DNA of 64,000 bases from Luscinia megarhynchos (GCA_034336665.1 JAPFBE010000003.1:57889352-57953351); one strand, 5' to 3'; positions 14,979-28,681 are shown, counted from the stretch's first letter. Notes: generated by a model from the letters alone, not told the origin. Translations and numbers: made by a program.

Positions 14979-15373
14979 GCACCGAATGTTAAAACCAAGG
15001 CAGACAGGGACTGCTTTGTGGCAAGTCTCAGCTGGGCAGCAATCAGCTGGCACACACCTGAGCGCTGCCTTGGTGCCAGCTGAAGCAAACCGGGACAGAC
15101 TGAAACACCGAACCACACTCGAGCAAAAGCCCTGCCAGAGGGGCCTGTGGCAGCGGCAGCAGGGCAGGAGGCAGCTCTGGAGCCGGGAGGGTGTCCCGCT
15201 GCCGGAGCTCTGCGAGCAGCCAGCAGATGGTAGCAGCTGTCGGTCACTGCAAACCTGAGCTGCATCCCCGCCACAGCCGGGATGCAGGAGCGCCCTGTAC
15301 CACCCCGGGAGCTGCCCAGCCTCGCTGCAAATTGCCTTTGCTGGAGCTGATTCCGGCCGATGGGGCAAAACGC
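14979..15373. other. CpG-rich patch (small CpG island candidate)
   Basis: I count 19 CpG dinucleotides between 14982 and 15373, against very few in the surrounding kilobases, with clearly raised GC content. The absence of stops produces overlapping open frames on both strands (154 and 133 residues on the minus strand, 94 and 64 on the plus), which is a composition effect. None of the translations resembles a family I know. It could be an orphan CpG island acting as promoter or enhancer of a noncoding transcript, or a remnant of a GC-rich repeat. Confidence 0.6.
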
Positions 15374-18300
15374 CTTCAGAAATAATGCTGACCCATATGT
15401 GGGCATCTTAAGCCACGCTGTTCGCTTAAGTCAATAGTCAGGGGAAAAGGAAGTCTGGGGCAGAACTGCACTGTCAGAGTGTGTGGAAATGTGCTGAACA
15501 GATGGAAAGACAAGAAGAAAAAGACTGTCTTGTCTATCCGTGGCTTTGAAAGAAGGGAAGTTAATAGAATAAGAACAAAAGGGTTATTACATATGTGCAG
15601 AACTTTCAAAAATCTGTATCCCCATGTTTTCAAAAACCTGTCAAGTGTCTTAAACATCAATTATCTTTATGAGGAAAATATAAAAAATGCAATCATCGTG
15701 CTATGAGGAATACATGAAAGGAGCAAATATCTCACTGTTGGAGAAAATAATGCCAAGATTTCTTTTACAGGAATACTCTCTGGTCCATGATGACTGTTAC
15801 TGATCGAAAATTATTAGCTTGAAACTACAGGATGTGTCTTATAAAAAAATTTGTAAATTTAATAACATACTTTCTGCATAAATTAAAATATTTTAATAGA
15901 ATATACTTGCTAAATAGTTGAATAAATGCTAATTGAGGGAAACATCTGCTCTGAACAAGAGCATTTACCACAGGCAAAGTGCTTGTCTGCAGTGGCAGTT
16001 TGCATGAGGAATAACAGGATGCAAAGCCTCAAACTGTATTTTTACTCTGACAGGGAGTTTAAGGATATGGCACATCGAGTTTAACACACATTGTGTCCCT
16101 GATTTCCATACCATACTTGCTTAGTTTTCACAGGAAAAACTGAAGGAGGTGGGAGGAGGTGGGAAGGAGATGTTGCAAATGATAAGAGATGACACTCTGA
16201 AGCTTAAACTGGGATACTTAAGTCAAACTGTATTTTTCTGGCTCTCCATTTTCTTCACTATCTCCACTAACAAAGGATATTAGGCACATCTGTACATCCT
16301 CAGAAACACCTAAGTCATGCTCACCTGCTGACTCTGAAGAAGGAACAACTTGCATAGACATCCTGCTACAGCTTTCCATCAAAAAAGAGGCACATGATGC
16401 ACATGCAAACTAAAGAGCCTCCATCAGCCTTCCGAGTTCTTCAGAGCTGCCAAGTTATATGGGTTTGGAACCTTTTTTTTTTCCCCTCCTTTTAGAAAAG
16501 CAGCATCTCTGTCCCTGAATAGACCCAGAGAGAGGAGCTGCTGAGTAAGAGGACGGAGAGCTGGTGCAGATAATAGCAGAGCTCTGCCTGCCATTTTCAC
16601 ATCCCTGCTAAGCTGTCTTTAATAAGCATTACAATTAGCTTCTGATAGCTGCTCGGAGGCTGCCTGGCTGAGTGCGGGTCTTGTTAGCGAGTTGCCTCTT
16701 CACAAAGTGCCTGCACAAGTGACACCCTCCCCGCAGCCTCCGCGGAAGAGAAGGACTGAGCCCATTGAGAGCCTGAACAGCCTGCAAAGCCCGTACCCTA
16801 AAGGACACAATAACAACAAAATAATGTAGGGGAGAATGAAGCAGCAAGGACAGGAGTGCATAGGAGAAGCTGTGCTGGTGCCAAACGGAATGTGATTGTC
16901 ATAAGGGTGTTTTTTTGACCTCTAAGCTATCAACCTGATCATTTTCTCTTGGGCTAAATATGCTTACAGCTAGTTTCAGCAACAAGCAATCCTCGTGCCA
17001 ACATCTGTAGCTTTTAGATATGAAAAAAAAATAGCCTCCGCTTAAAACTTTGATTTATTCTCCACAATAAAATAAAATTATAGTGTAGCTGAAAATAACA
17101 GCAGCCCACAGCTCTCAAATACCTGGTAAAAACAATTTGGCTGGCTGACCTCTCGCCTGTGTTTCCTGATTATGTTGTCACTAAAATCTAGTTATAATGA
17201 TATTTTCTTTATTAAATTATATGATCCTGGCAGGTGTGCTTGCTTTTGTAAAGGACAAAGAGTATAATGCATGATCTCAATGCAGTTAAACATCTAAGTC
17301 CTCTTTAAAATACACTTCGTGCAGAACAAAAACAATGCCAAAATGAAAAATGTACATGCATTGAATGAACTAAGTTTAAAGCAGGGGTTTTTGTTTTCTC
17401 TTATCATTATTATGTTATGCCGTATGTAATGATATTCCAGACATCATCAAGGACTTCTCACAAAATTCTGCATTTATGGAATAATTTGTTTCTAACCTCC
17501 AGCTGAGAAAATGTCTTTTAGTTTCATTTAAATCTGATCATTATATTCCTTCCCATTCTGCATACATATTCCCTGACACAAAATCTCTCAACAGAAATGT
17601 GAACATACAGGCAATTGCAGTGTTTTGTGTTTATTTGAAGACTTACTGTACACAATTAAAGGTTTAATTCTACTAAGAGGCAAAACTGACCAATTTCCCA
17701 ATCTTTGTCTGAAAAACCAAACTTGTTCTCCAGAGTGATCTCTATCATAGAAGCATCGAAGTGAATAAAGCAGAATTTTTCCTACCAATGTCATGCATTC
17801 TATAGCACTCCTGTATTGAATCTATATACACAGGCATGAACATACATATAGCCAGATTCATACCTACTAGAAGTGCTTGCAGCAAATTTGGGAGGGTTAC
17901 ATCAGCTCAGGTCTTGACCAATAGTTTTGTGCAATGCAAATCCAATATTCTGAAATTGCAGTGATGCAGGCACTTCTAATAGGAATAACTATGTTGGCAA
18001 GCCCTTCCTGAATGGTAATGTAATAATAGTCTCATTCTGAAATCTGTAAGAACTGACCTCAGGGGAAGATCAAGGACTCGCAGCAGCACAGACAAAATCA
18101 GATTTTACTGTCCCAGGAATGAGGACAAATTCTTGCAGCCTCAGTGCTGCATAAGGAAATGCAGTGTTGCACAGCCCCGAGCTCCTCCCTGCTGCAGCCA
18201 CTTGCTGAGGATGCAAAGCAGCAGGCTCAGGGTTGGCAGCAGGGGTGGCCATGCAGGCAGTGGGATCATGGCTAGCCGCTGATGGGGACATGGAGGTCCA

Positions 18301-20323
18301 CCTGCCATGGCTTTCTGAGCTGCTCAGGAAGGACTATGCCAACAGGAGAAATCTGCCCTGCCTTAGGTGAGCTGGTACAAGCTCACCTTATGAGTTCAGC
18401 AGTGCAGTAGCACCAAACAACACCAAAAACATCCTTCTCATTCTTTCCATTGTTTTTCTGGTATAATTTTTTGGCTGCCACGCCAGTCCTGGACATGTCT
18501 GATCATGCTGAAAGGTGGCCCAGAGCAGTTGTGTAGAACAGCTCTCTGGCAAACCAAAGCATCTTGATCAAATAAGCTCCACTTCAGAGGAGAGCAAAAT
18601 GTGAAAGTATGAGGCTTTAACAGCCAAGCAAGACAATCAGACAATGCCATCTGACAGAAGTGACCAAAACCAAAGCACACACCAGCCCTGGAGGAATTTA
18701 TTTCTGCACTGAATCATCTCACTTGCTTATCTCCAACAATGACATAAACCAGAGCCATGAAAACAAGCTTTCTTAGGCCTTCTGAAATGTTTGAATCTCA
18801 GGGTTTCGGCTCAGTCTGACCCTTAGTGAAATCTTGACATCTGTAAATACAAGCCTTTCACATGCAAATAGAGGGATGTAAATAGGGAGTGCAAGCATTT
18901 TGGAAATGCTTTGACATACTGGGCCCTTAGACCAACTTTTTCTGTGGTCACTTTTTTCTCAGTAGTTAAGAAATGTTAAGACATATGCCATGCAACATTG
19001 TCAGGGATTCTTCCCCTCACTACCCATGTGCCTAATGATTTAGGTGGAAACATACTCAAAAGGGTCATTCACCAGTCTCCCTGCAGGCTTAAATATTTTC
19101 AACTCAGTGTCAAAGGGTACTAGAATGGGAGTGATACTCTGCCCAGTCCTTTTCACAATACAAATCATCCAAGCTATGCAAGCAGAGAGTGTGTGAAAGA
19201 GCACAGACGAGCCTGATGTTATTGTAAGGTTTCAGTGTTAGCACCCTCGTGCTGGGAAAGGGCTCTGCTCAGCTTCTCCTGGGGTGATGAGAGTTGCCTC
19301 TGCACACAGCACATTTCAGACCCTGTGAGCTGTAAAGGCTCACCAGATAATTCAGATTTTCCCTGCACAGAATCCTCTGCCGCAGTGCTCGCACCCCGCT
19401 CTCTCCTCAGGTGACAGTCTGAGTCTTAAAACAATCCCCAGTTCTTTGTATGCTGCTTTCATCTTTACTATTTTAAATCTGAAATTGTCAAAGAGCAGGT
19501 TCCAGAAACTCTTAGAGCCTTGCTAAAATCTCATGAGCAATTATGATTTGTCAAAATAACTTTGGTCTTCTCTTTGGGATAGTGGCTTGAGTTACTTTCT
19601 ATCTCATTCTAGTTGATCTCCTTGGTCAACACCTGGACCTTGTTATTCAATAACTCCTACCCATCTAGTTAATTTAATATTATTGAAATGCTGGGATTAG
19701 CCCAGAAGACATGATAGACTCTGATTCTTACTTAGATTCTAATTTCCTCTTTGATGGAACTCAAAGCACTTATAATTTCACTAGCTGAAGAGCCTTTAGT
19801 GAGCCAGTTTATTTTTGTGCTTTTGATATCAGGTTTATAGTCAGGTCACTAAGAACTTAAATGACTACAGGGTCTTCTCCAGAGAAAGTCTCTCAGTAAG
19901 AAAGATTTCTTGGAAGAGTTTTAACCTTTCTTAACCACAAAAGCGTTGTAAAATTCCATCTTAAGGCAATATGTGACTGACAGTTTTTTCCGTTTTATTG
20001 CAATAATCTTGCAATTCTGTTTTACAATACATCTTAATCTTCCACTTTCTTCTGCACTATTGGATTGAGATCACCAACATCAATAAAGAAGCAGAAACAG
20101 CATCTACTTATATTTATCAGGAGGAAAGGATTTCTGTTGACAGTGATGAAGAAAGATTAAATTCTTGTTTACTTTCAGCCTGTTCCTGGGGATTTTCTGA
20201 TATATTTTAATCTGATGGATTTTTGCAGGACCTATAAACAAACTAAACTAAAAATCAAACCAAAAAACCCTACAAAGACCCTACTTAACAAAGATTTTTC
20301 TTCAATTCACTGTATAAATCATC
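15374..20323. other. Intergenic, no supported gene
   Basis: Single-copy-looking sequence, with a slightly CpG-raised stretch near 16640-16760. No open frame has recognisable homology. Confidence 0.7.
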
Positions 20324-20367
20324 CTCATACACTTTTCCTTACTTTCTCATACACTTTTCCTTACTTT
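20324..20367. repeat. 22-bp perfect tandem duplication
   Basis: Two identical 22-bp copies (20324-20345 and 20346-20367) of a unit beginning CTCATACACTTTTCC, followed by a partial third start (CTCATTTCC). It lies about 175 bp before the AAGG array. Perfect identity suggests a recent slippage event. Confidence 0.95.
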
Positions 20368-20541
20368 CTCATTTCCAGGTTAGAAATCAGTGTCTTCATT
20401 CCAGATAAAAATGCTTTTAAATAGCACTGTAAAATATAGGGGTGGCCAAGACATTTACTACATGTATGTAGGGATAAGTGACAGAGTTGTTTTTGCTATT
20501 ATAATAGATCTATGTAAATGGACTAAACTTGAGGTTGATTT

Positions 20542-21183
20542 AGGGAGGGAGGGAGGGAGGGAGGGAGGAGGGAGGAAGGAAGGAAGGAAGGAAGGAAGGA
20601 AGGAAGGAAGGAAGGAAGGAAGGAAGGAAGGAAGGAAGGAAGGAAGGAAGGAAGGAAGGAAGGAAGGAAGGAAGGAAGGAAGGAAGGAAGGAAGGAAGGA
20701 AGGAAGGAAGGAAGGAAGGAAGGAAGGAAGGAAGGAAGGAAGGAAGGAAGGAAGGAAGGAAGGAAGGAAGGAAGGAAGGAAGGAAGGAAGGAAGGAAGGA
20801 AGGAAGGAAGGAAGGAAGGAAGGAAGGAAGGAAGGAAGGAAGGAAGGAAGGAAGGAAGGAAGGAAGGAAGGAAGGAAGGAAGGAAGGAAGGAAGGAAGGA
20901 AGGAAGGAAGGAAGGAAGGAAGGAAGGAAGGAAGGAAGGAAGGAAGGAAGGAAGGAAGGAAGGAAGGAAGGAAGGGAAGGAAGGAAGGAAGGAAGGAAGG
21001 AAGGAAGGAAGGAAGGAAGGAAGGAAGGAAGGAAGGAAGGAAGGAAGGAAGGAAGGAAGGAAGGAAGGAAGGAAGGAAGGGAAGGAAGGAAGGAAGGAAG
21101 GAAGGAAGGAAGGAAGGAAGGAAGGAAGGAAGGAAGGAAGGAAGGAAGGAAGGAAGGAAGGAAGGAAGGAAGGAAGGAAGGAA
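20542..21183. repeat. 642-bp homopurine AAGG microsatellite array
   Basis: The tract is purine-only on the plus strand from 20542 to 21183. It opens with about 30 bp of GGGA repeats (to about 20573) and then runs as AAGG repeats for about 610 bp. There are two phase shifts by one extra G, near 20976 and 21081. Because the unit is four bases and a codon three, every 12 nt encodes Lys-Glu-Gly-Arg, so a 268-codon open frame (20390-21196) is created without any gene being there. A long purine mirror repeat of this type can form triplex DNA and is expected to be unstable in length. Confidence 0.99.
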
Positions 21184-24100
21184 TTTGAAAATATGACTTT
21201 ATGTCCCCAGAGGTTTTAAATTTGGTCTATTCTTCCCATGCAAAGATGTCATAATTCTGAAGAACCTGACAGCATTAGCTTCAGATCTCTATGAGCAAAC
21301 CATTCTTGGATGCAGCAAGCATGAGTACATTTAGGGGATGCATTCTACAATTACAGCTTGGCATGCCCTGACCCTTTCTTCTTCCTGCCAGCTCTGCTGT
21401 GGTCTTTTAGAGCTGGTCAAAACATACAAATTTTTATAGCATCCGAGTTCCAGGAACAGAATGAAAATTTCTTGCTTGCTTTAGTTTTCTTCTTTCCTTT
21501 TCCACTTGACCCCATTTTCATTTTTTGTGGAAAGCTTCTGTTCTTTGGTTTTTTTCTTGGTGGACTAAGGTAATCAGGCCTCTTGTCAAAATCTGGATGC
21601 ATTTCCAGAAATTATTTCCTCTGGTGAGCATGATCCCACAAGATGGACTAGCCTGCTAATTTTATGTTCTTGTGTTACAGAGCACTTACCACTAGGGTAG
21701 AGGGGCAAAGCACAGGGGAAGTGTAATTTTACTGTTTCAGTCTTGCAGAAAGGGAATTTAGGCCAATATTACATATCATCTTAAAATATCATAGTCTGAA
21801 TAAATGTGCAATACTTGGCTTCACAGTCAAGCCTTAAGACAGCAATATTTCTGTTGGTTTCACTGGTGCAGCAAACAGTAGGTCCAGCTGAAGTCAGGAG
21901 TTAAAGTCAGGGAAAATGCAGCCTGGAGATTCAGTGGGAAAAACAAAAAGTGAGCCTGTCTCACTGCAACTTGCTACCTCATATAATCATTGTCATTTCT
22001 ACAGGACACTGTGTAAATAAGAACACCTGACAATGGAATGTTCTGACCAATAAACATTTTGTACCCACATTTCATATGTCAGACAGAAGCGACCATGACT
22101 CCTGCGTGGCCCAAGTTTGTGCTCAGGGCCACAGGATCTCTCCAAGGGCTTTAGCAAACCTTTTGGGCCAATAGAAGTTATTTCACTTACAAATAGTTGT
22201 GGTCTGGTTCTGTGGACTAAGTGCCTGTCTGCAGCTCATGCATAATAGGAGATCTCATCAGTCATCCCTTACAGTTCAGTTCCAAGCTAAAGGAATCATG
22301 AACTGATCATGAATGCTGAGATCACGATAGAAATCAAAGCACAGAACATGACAGAGAGTTTGCTTTTAAGGTTGTGGAGAACTGTTAGAGGTTCCTAAGC
22401 AGTAGAAACACATTCAACTTACTAATTCCAATAATGCAATTACAGTAGGTAGTGCCTATCACACCAATGACTTCTTCAGTGGTATTAATTGCAATTTGTT
22501 ATGCATGCATTCATTAGGCCCATTCCTCCAGATCTGGCTGTGCTCTGCTTGATTCAGCACCCGGGTGCAGCATAATTTTCCTTGCACTTTCCGGTGCCTG
22601 TACTCATCATTTCAGCCCCTGGCATAATTAGATTCCCTGTTGGGAATTACTGATTCAGTCAGAGATTGCTCAAAGCAACAATGATCCACCAGTGCTCTTT
22701 CCTTTAGGAAAATTTATCTTGGGGAAAGCTTGGGTCTGCACCAGCCAGGAATTACTCCCAGCCTGGGTAACTTCACAGCAGCTTGAGAAGGACAGGATCA
22801 GCTTGATTGCATGTTTCCAGATTATCATACATAATATGTCACTTGCTGTTGTTCTGATTTTTTAACCACTGTATATCAGCAGCAGACATTGTGTTGATCA
22901 TTCCAGATTAAATCTAGCAACAGACAAAGTTCGAGTTTCACTTTTTTTCCTGCAGCTTGATAAATGTCACAACCCTGTGTGAAACTCTGCCTTTTATATT
23001 TATTAATTTTTTTAGATATGTCTCTATTCTATGCATGGGATGATTTCTGTAAGGATGCAAAGATGCAGCTCTAACAGAAAAATTGCCTAGGAAGCTCAGA
23101 GCGTTTGAAATCAGAAGATGAGAAAAGAAACCATTCTGCAGACTTAATTAAGGCTTTTGCTAGCAGCAAAAACTATAACGCAACATGACAGTTATTTGAA
23201 TGATTTTTCTTAAGATGACTATTGCTTTTCATTATCTAATTTGACATTAAGGTTGGTGCTGTGTGTCTAGCCTGCAAAACAAAAATAAAAGTTAATAAAA
23301 CACATGCTAGAAATAGAATACAAGTTCAGAGGGAATGCTCTGGGGGTTAAGCCTTTCTCGTGCTTTGGGGAGAAATATACTACCATACCCTTGTCCTAAT
23401 TTTTTCAGTGTGGTTTAGAAAAGGCCTTATGGCTAATATGTCACATCTAATATAATTTGCTATTTCTGCCTTGCATATTATTGAACCTTACTTTTCATAT
23501 TATAACTGCTCTGCTAGAAGGGCTATAGATAAAGTTGTGTCAGCATTTCATTATTAACACTGGCTTTTCAGTGCTTTTCAAGTCAGACATTAGCATAATT
23601 CTCATCCCTGGCTTTAGACTGGTAGATATTTAAAACTTAGGTGAGAATAATTTGGCATAATTTTTAAAGAAACATTCTGGCCTACTTTTTATCCAAAGAT
23701 CCATTTTTTCTTCTCAACAGTGAGACCAAGCAGGATTTCAGCCAAGTGCTTCAGCTTAAAGCACAGTGAAGACAATCTCTCCTGGTGATTTAACCTTCCA
23801 GGATCTCTTCTTCTCAGTCCTCCAAAGTATGCCAAAAGTCTAGTGAATAATAAAGTCTGACCTTTGCAGATGCTGAGTGTACCTTACACAAAATGAGGAT
23901 CTAGTGGATCCCTCAGACTCAAGAGTGAGCTTTCACAGGACAGGGAGCTGTCTCTGTAGAATCTGTAGATCCACATGATTGACACACAGTTCAGCTGCAG
24001 GCTTGAAATCAAAGATTAAACACAGTGTTGTCTTAATGATAATATTTTTAAATAAAACTGCATTACCTGTGAAAGTTTCACTGCATGGGAATAAATGATC

Positions 24101-27100
24101 AAATCTTCTGGGACTTTTACTTAAAACACAGCAAGAAAGAAATAAATAAACACAGTAGTTCTCCCTTGAATTATTGAACAATTGAATTGGTTAATATCCT
24201 CAATGCCAGATGCACAAAGAAAATAAATAAAGAAGTATTTTTAATGAAGAAAAAAGGCTCTTGTCTCAAGTGTGTGCCCTTGTCTCTAGCAAAGTAGATG
24301 CTGAAATGGAATATTGATTGATAGATAATTAACAAAACATATCTAATTTAGCTGATTATTACAGATATAAGTATCTCTTTCAAGTGGATTAAAAGAAATT
24401 CAAATATAAGTATTTCATTTGTGAAACTGTATTGCTTAAGTAATTCTGTATTAATTACTTGCAAATGAGGTATTTTTGTTTCATATGCTTTAAACCTCAA
24501 CAAATACCCTTAATGAATTAACTGATAATGAGTGTCTTTTTAAAGCAGATCAGATACTAATTTGAAGTAGCTTAATAGGCTCTTAGTGCTGATATTGTCA
24601 TTACCTATTGCAAACATCAGCAAAATATTTTTTTCCTTATTTTTGCTGTACCCTTTTACTATTTTCTACTAATGCGTTAATGTTAACCCTACAGTAGGGA
24701 AGATTTCCTTAGTGTATGTCTTCAGTATGATATTTTACAGGATAATAGCAGGAGGTCTTTGTGCACATAATGCCAAAGAAAATAACTTGTGCCCCTTATC
24801 GATGGACAAATTAAAGAAAAAACTCCCATGTTTCTGTAGTTGAGTTGAGGAAAAAGGTATGAAATAATAGAGAGGCTGAAGTTGGGAGGCATCTCTGAAA
24901 CAATCTCATGTGACACCCTGAAAAAGCCAGGGTCGACCTAGCTCAGGGCTTGAGATCTGAACACCTCCAAAATCCTCAAGTTCCTGTGGAGCATTGCAAG
25001 AATTTAATCTTCTCTGCCTTTCTCCATGTATTCTCTGTCTTCCTTTGATGGCTTTCACTAGCCATCCTGCACTTTCAGAGGCAGACCCAGGGCTTTCAGG
25101 GCCCAGACTCTTCAGATGTTCCATTCACCAGTACTCCATCTCACCTTTCCCTCATCACAGTACTACCCCTCCAAATGTCACTGTTTGTTTCTTGGGTTCT
25201 GCATCACTTATGAGTAGGTACTATTGCAATTTCCTTAGCTGGAAGTCATGGCTTTCTGACATCTCTCACAGCCTTTAGCTCAAGGTCAGGATACTTCTAA
25301 TGCTGCATTCAGATGCTTAATTAGGGTTCTCTTCTAGTGTTAAAATACCACATATCCATATCAGCCTTTCTTATTCTCAAAGTTATATTCTAATTTATAT
25401 TCAATTGCCTACAATGTTACGTGGGGGGAAAAAAAAAATAAACACCACAAAAAGTCCCAAACCTTCTGGCCACAAAAACAGACTCTGAATTCTGTTAAGG
25501 AAAAAATGTAAATATTTTGGTGAAACTGAGTGATCTTGGCACATGGAATTTAAAATCCCAGTGTCTCATACCACAGTTCATGGCCATACTCTATTTCTCA
25601 TTACATAAACATCTACTTTGAGGCACCTATTTAGCCAACTCTGATAATTAGTATAAAGGTATAATTGCTCCAGAGAGAGATCCAGCCATTTTACTTGTTT
25701 GTCCCAAGGTACTATTACTGCATATGCTTTTCTCTCCTTGTCTCCACCCATGGGCATCACCATCCTTTTTAAGGTCCTACTGCCTGTCTCTATACTTTAA
25801 TACACATTGATTTCCAAAGGTCTTGAGAGAGTATTTCTAGCAAGAAATATTTTGTATCTTCAAGTCTCTTGGACCATGATGTTGGCTATTCTTCCTAGAC
25901 ACGGCAAATGCAATCTGTGAAACTGCTTTGGAAGAGCAAATATGTGTGAATGACAACAGAAAATTCATTATGCCCAGTCAGTGAAACATGGGGAAGACAG
26001 AATTGAGGCCAAGACAGGAGAGAAAGGGAAAGTGAAAATGCAGAAGGTGAAAAAGAAGTACGGTCGGAGCAGAGAAGCAGAGTGGTCTGAGCAAGGAAAG
26101 ACATGACAGCAAACAAGTCTGAAGCATGCAGAGGGGATTTAGATAGAAAGAATGAAACAAAACTCATCCATCAACAGATGACATGACAACTACCTGTGGA
26201 GAGAAAGATGCACAGCCAGAACAATGAAAAATTAGACTGAATATGTCTAGTAATTATTACTAATTATCAGTATATCACTCCTAAGACCTCCACAGATGTG
26301 ATAAGAGCACAAAAGATGTGATAAATTGTTTAGCACAAAGGGAAAGAGATGAAGCAAAACTATTCATAACTGATCCAATAAACATAAATTTTGTATATCT
26401 CAGTCTGTGTCCACTGACAGACTCAGCCAGAAGGTGCATTCGAGCACAGACAATCTCTGAGTGGTATGAGGTAAAATGGGACCACTTTCCCAAGGCCACT
26501 GCCTGGTACAAGGTGCATCCACCAGCTCACTCTCCACAAGAAGGTGAATATAAATCTGCTGCCAATAGACTGCTTCTCATCTTTCATGTACTCCTTCACA
26601 GGCAGGATACAAACCTCTGTGATTCTGTGACACAAAGGTACTCATTAAACACCTTTATTGTGTAGTTCATAGGCACTCCTTGGAGAGCACCACTTAATTG
26701 CATGGTGCAAGAGAAGGAGGACAGAACAGGATACCAGATAATTTGGGATAAATCCACTCCAGTGAGAGGGACAAAGGCATCTCCCCATTGCCATGGGGTT
26801 CCCACTCTGAAGGACAGGACTGTACACTGCATCCTTTATAAGGAAAGCTGGACAGCACAGAAATAACAAAGTAGAAGGGAAAGAGAATATTCAGTTTGGC
26901 CCCTCATTTAATGCAGTTTAACATATGTGCTGTCTCTCTCTCTTGTTTAATATCTGCATCTTCTGGAGGAGAAGATTCATTTCCAGGAAACTACCTAGCT
27001 AAAAATATGATACTTTTGAAGGGGAGATATTAACTGCACTTCTGATAAGAACATACATAAAAACCCCTTTTACACTGATCTTCCTATGATTTCATTGATG

Positions 27101-28548
27101 CTTTGAGTATTTTATTTGAAATTATTGACATTCCTTAGACAGAACTATAAGGTTTGGCTTTTAGCAAGACAATCAAGGTTTTATTCTTTTAATCACCATC
27201 TGTTGTTCAATAAATGTCAAATTGTTCCTAATGCTATCTTCTAGCATACGGGTTTTAATTTGATTTTTGTATTCTGTGTTCATTACTGGCAACTGAGAGC
27301 TTGTCATGTAAGACTTTCATTCCTTATACTGTCTTGATTCCAGTAGGAAATAAATATGCACATGCATTCATACACAGACAGATAAGCATGCAAAAGATGG
27401 GCAGGCTTTTCAAAGCAGAAAGCATACAAAATTTCTCTTGCAGTGGTCACTGTGACTGAGGATCCCACCAAGAATATAAAAAGAACAAGATAACAACAAA
27501 TCCCGGCAACACTTTTGAGAAACAGAATTGCTGGACTGCATGTTTCAATCAGAAAGATAAAAAGACATTTTAGATTAATATATTCTGTATGTTACAGGGA
27601 GGTTCAGGGTGCAACCAGAGGACAGTTTCTGAGCCACTTAGAGAAAATAAATCAGTTATTGACTCAGGAGGTGGTTTGGAAGTCACAGAGAAAAGTCAAT
27701 ACACTCTGAAACACCATGTAAGTCCAGACTGGTTGGACTGTGATATTCAATATGAGAGGGTTTTCTTCTGATCACAGCAGAGAAAGCAGAAATGAACCTC
27801 CTTTGATGAGCTTCTGCAAATGTCAACAGAGAAAGCAGAAATTCTATGCTGCTCCCTGATGTGGGATATCAGGTCGTCTGAGAGTGACTGGTTAAATAAT
27901 AGGAACATGCTCTTTTCCTGAAGAGTTTTGCAAATATTTCAGGACTTCCCTTTTTGAAGAATTTTCTTTGCAGTCATCAAGAAGAGGTGAAATACCTTTC
28001 AACTGTCAATGTGCTGTTAACAATTTGAGCTCTACATGGCACATCTGATTGCTTAGGTCAATTCTGAAATACCCTAAAAGCCTTGGGAAGCTGTATGTAA
28101 AGCCAGTTGGAACAGACTCATGGTTAGAAATACAGAACACCAAGGTAGGTCACTGTAAAAAGCATCACACCTAGTCAGGCTGCTACTGTTTAGATCCTCG
28201 ACAGGTATAAAGTGATTTAAAAAGCAAACTAAGATGTCTTGTGAATGCATATAAGACAGTAAGGGGCAACTAGCAAAATTCAGGAATGAAGTTGGAGCTC
28301 AGTACTAAATCTAATTCTAGAACTGATGTAAGTCAGAAAAAGGGAAAACTTATTGCTGAGCTACCAGACAGGAAATGGATGCACAGACACAAGAACAGGA
28401 TTTCTGGCATGACGAGGCTGCTCAAACTAGAATCAGCAGCACATCACAAACAATCAAGTTTGTGTTATTCTTCACAGATATTTGTGCAGCCTGAAAGGTG
28501 GTTTTATCCCTCAGTCATTCTCTTAGGTGTTTGACTGTCCTTCCAGTT
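21184..28548. other. Intergenic, no supported gene
   Basis: AT-rich sequence holding one degraded CR1 fragment (24873-24995). The stretch at about 22420-22660 is rich in TAATTA-like and ATGCA words and could be a noncoding regulatory element, but nothing in a single sequence proves it. No gene is supported. Confidence 0.65.
24873..24995 (-). mobile_element. Degraded CR1 LINE fragment
   Basis: The plus strand shows GAAGTTGGGAGGCATCTCTG, AACAATCTCATGTGACACCC, GCCAGGGTCGACCTAGCTCA and GATCTGAACACCTCCAAAAT, in the order expected of a reverse-complemented CR1 3' region. Divergence is high, so the call is tentative. Confidence 0.5.
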
Positions 28549-28681
28549 AGAAAATCTTCCTAAATCTTGATCATACTGTTTGCTTGCTGTAACTGAAGGC
28601 TCTGACTCCTCCTGCTATGTCCTCCTGGCATGTAAAATAGCCCATTCCCTTCTCAGCTGGCACAGCCCTTTGCCTATTTAT
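28549..28681 (-). mobile_element. Degraded CR1 LINE fragment
   Basis: The plus strand shows the reverse complement of a CR1 segment lying just internal to the 3' end: GAAAATCTTCCTAAATCTTG, TTGCTGTAACTGAAGGC, ATGTCCTCCTGGCA, CCCATTCCCTTCTCAGCTGG and CAGCCCTTTGCCTATTT. The order of motifs fits CR1, but identity is modest. Confidence 0.55.

Noticed and set aside
14942..15406. 154- and 133-codon overlapping frames on the minus strand
   Set aside because: Both lie in the CpG-rich patch where GC content removes stops in several frames at once; no family similarity.
20390..21196. 268-codon open frame encoding Lys-Glu-Gly-Arg repeats
   Set aside because: It is created entirely by the AAGG array; a purine-only tetranucleotide contains no stop codon in this frame. 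The non-repeat ends have no homology.
26590..26635. CTGTGATTCTGTGA sequence resembling the CR1 3' terminal repeat
   Set aside because: The preceding bases do not follow the CR1 3' consensus, so a chance match is more likely.
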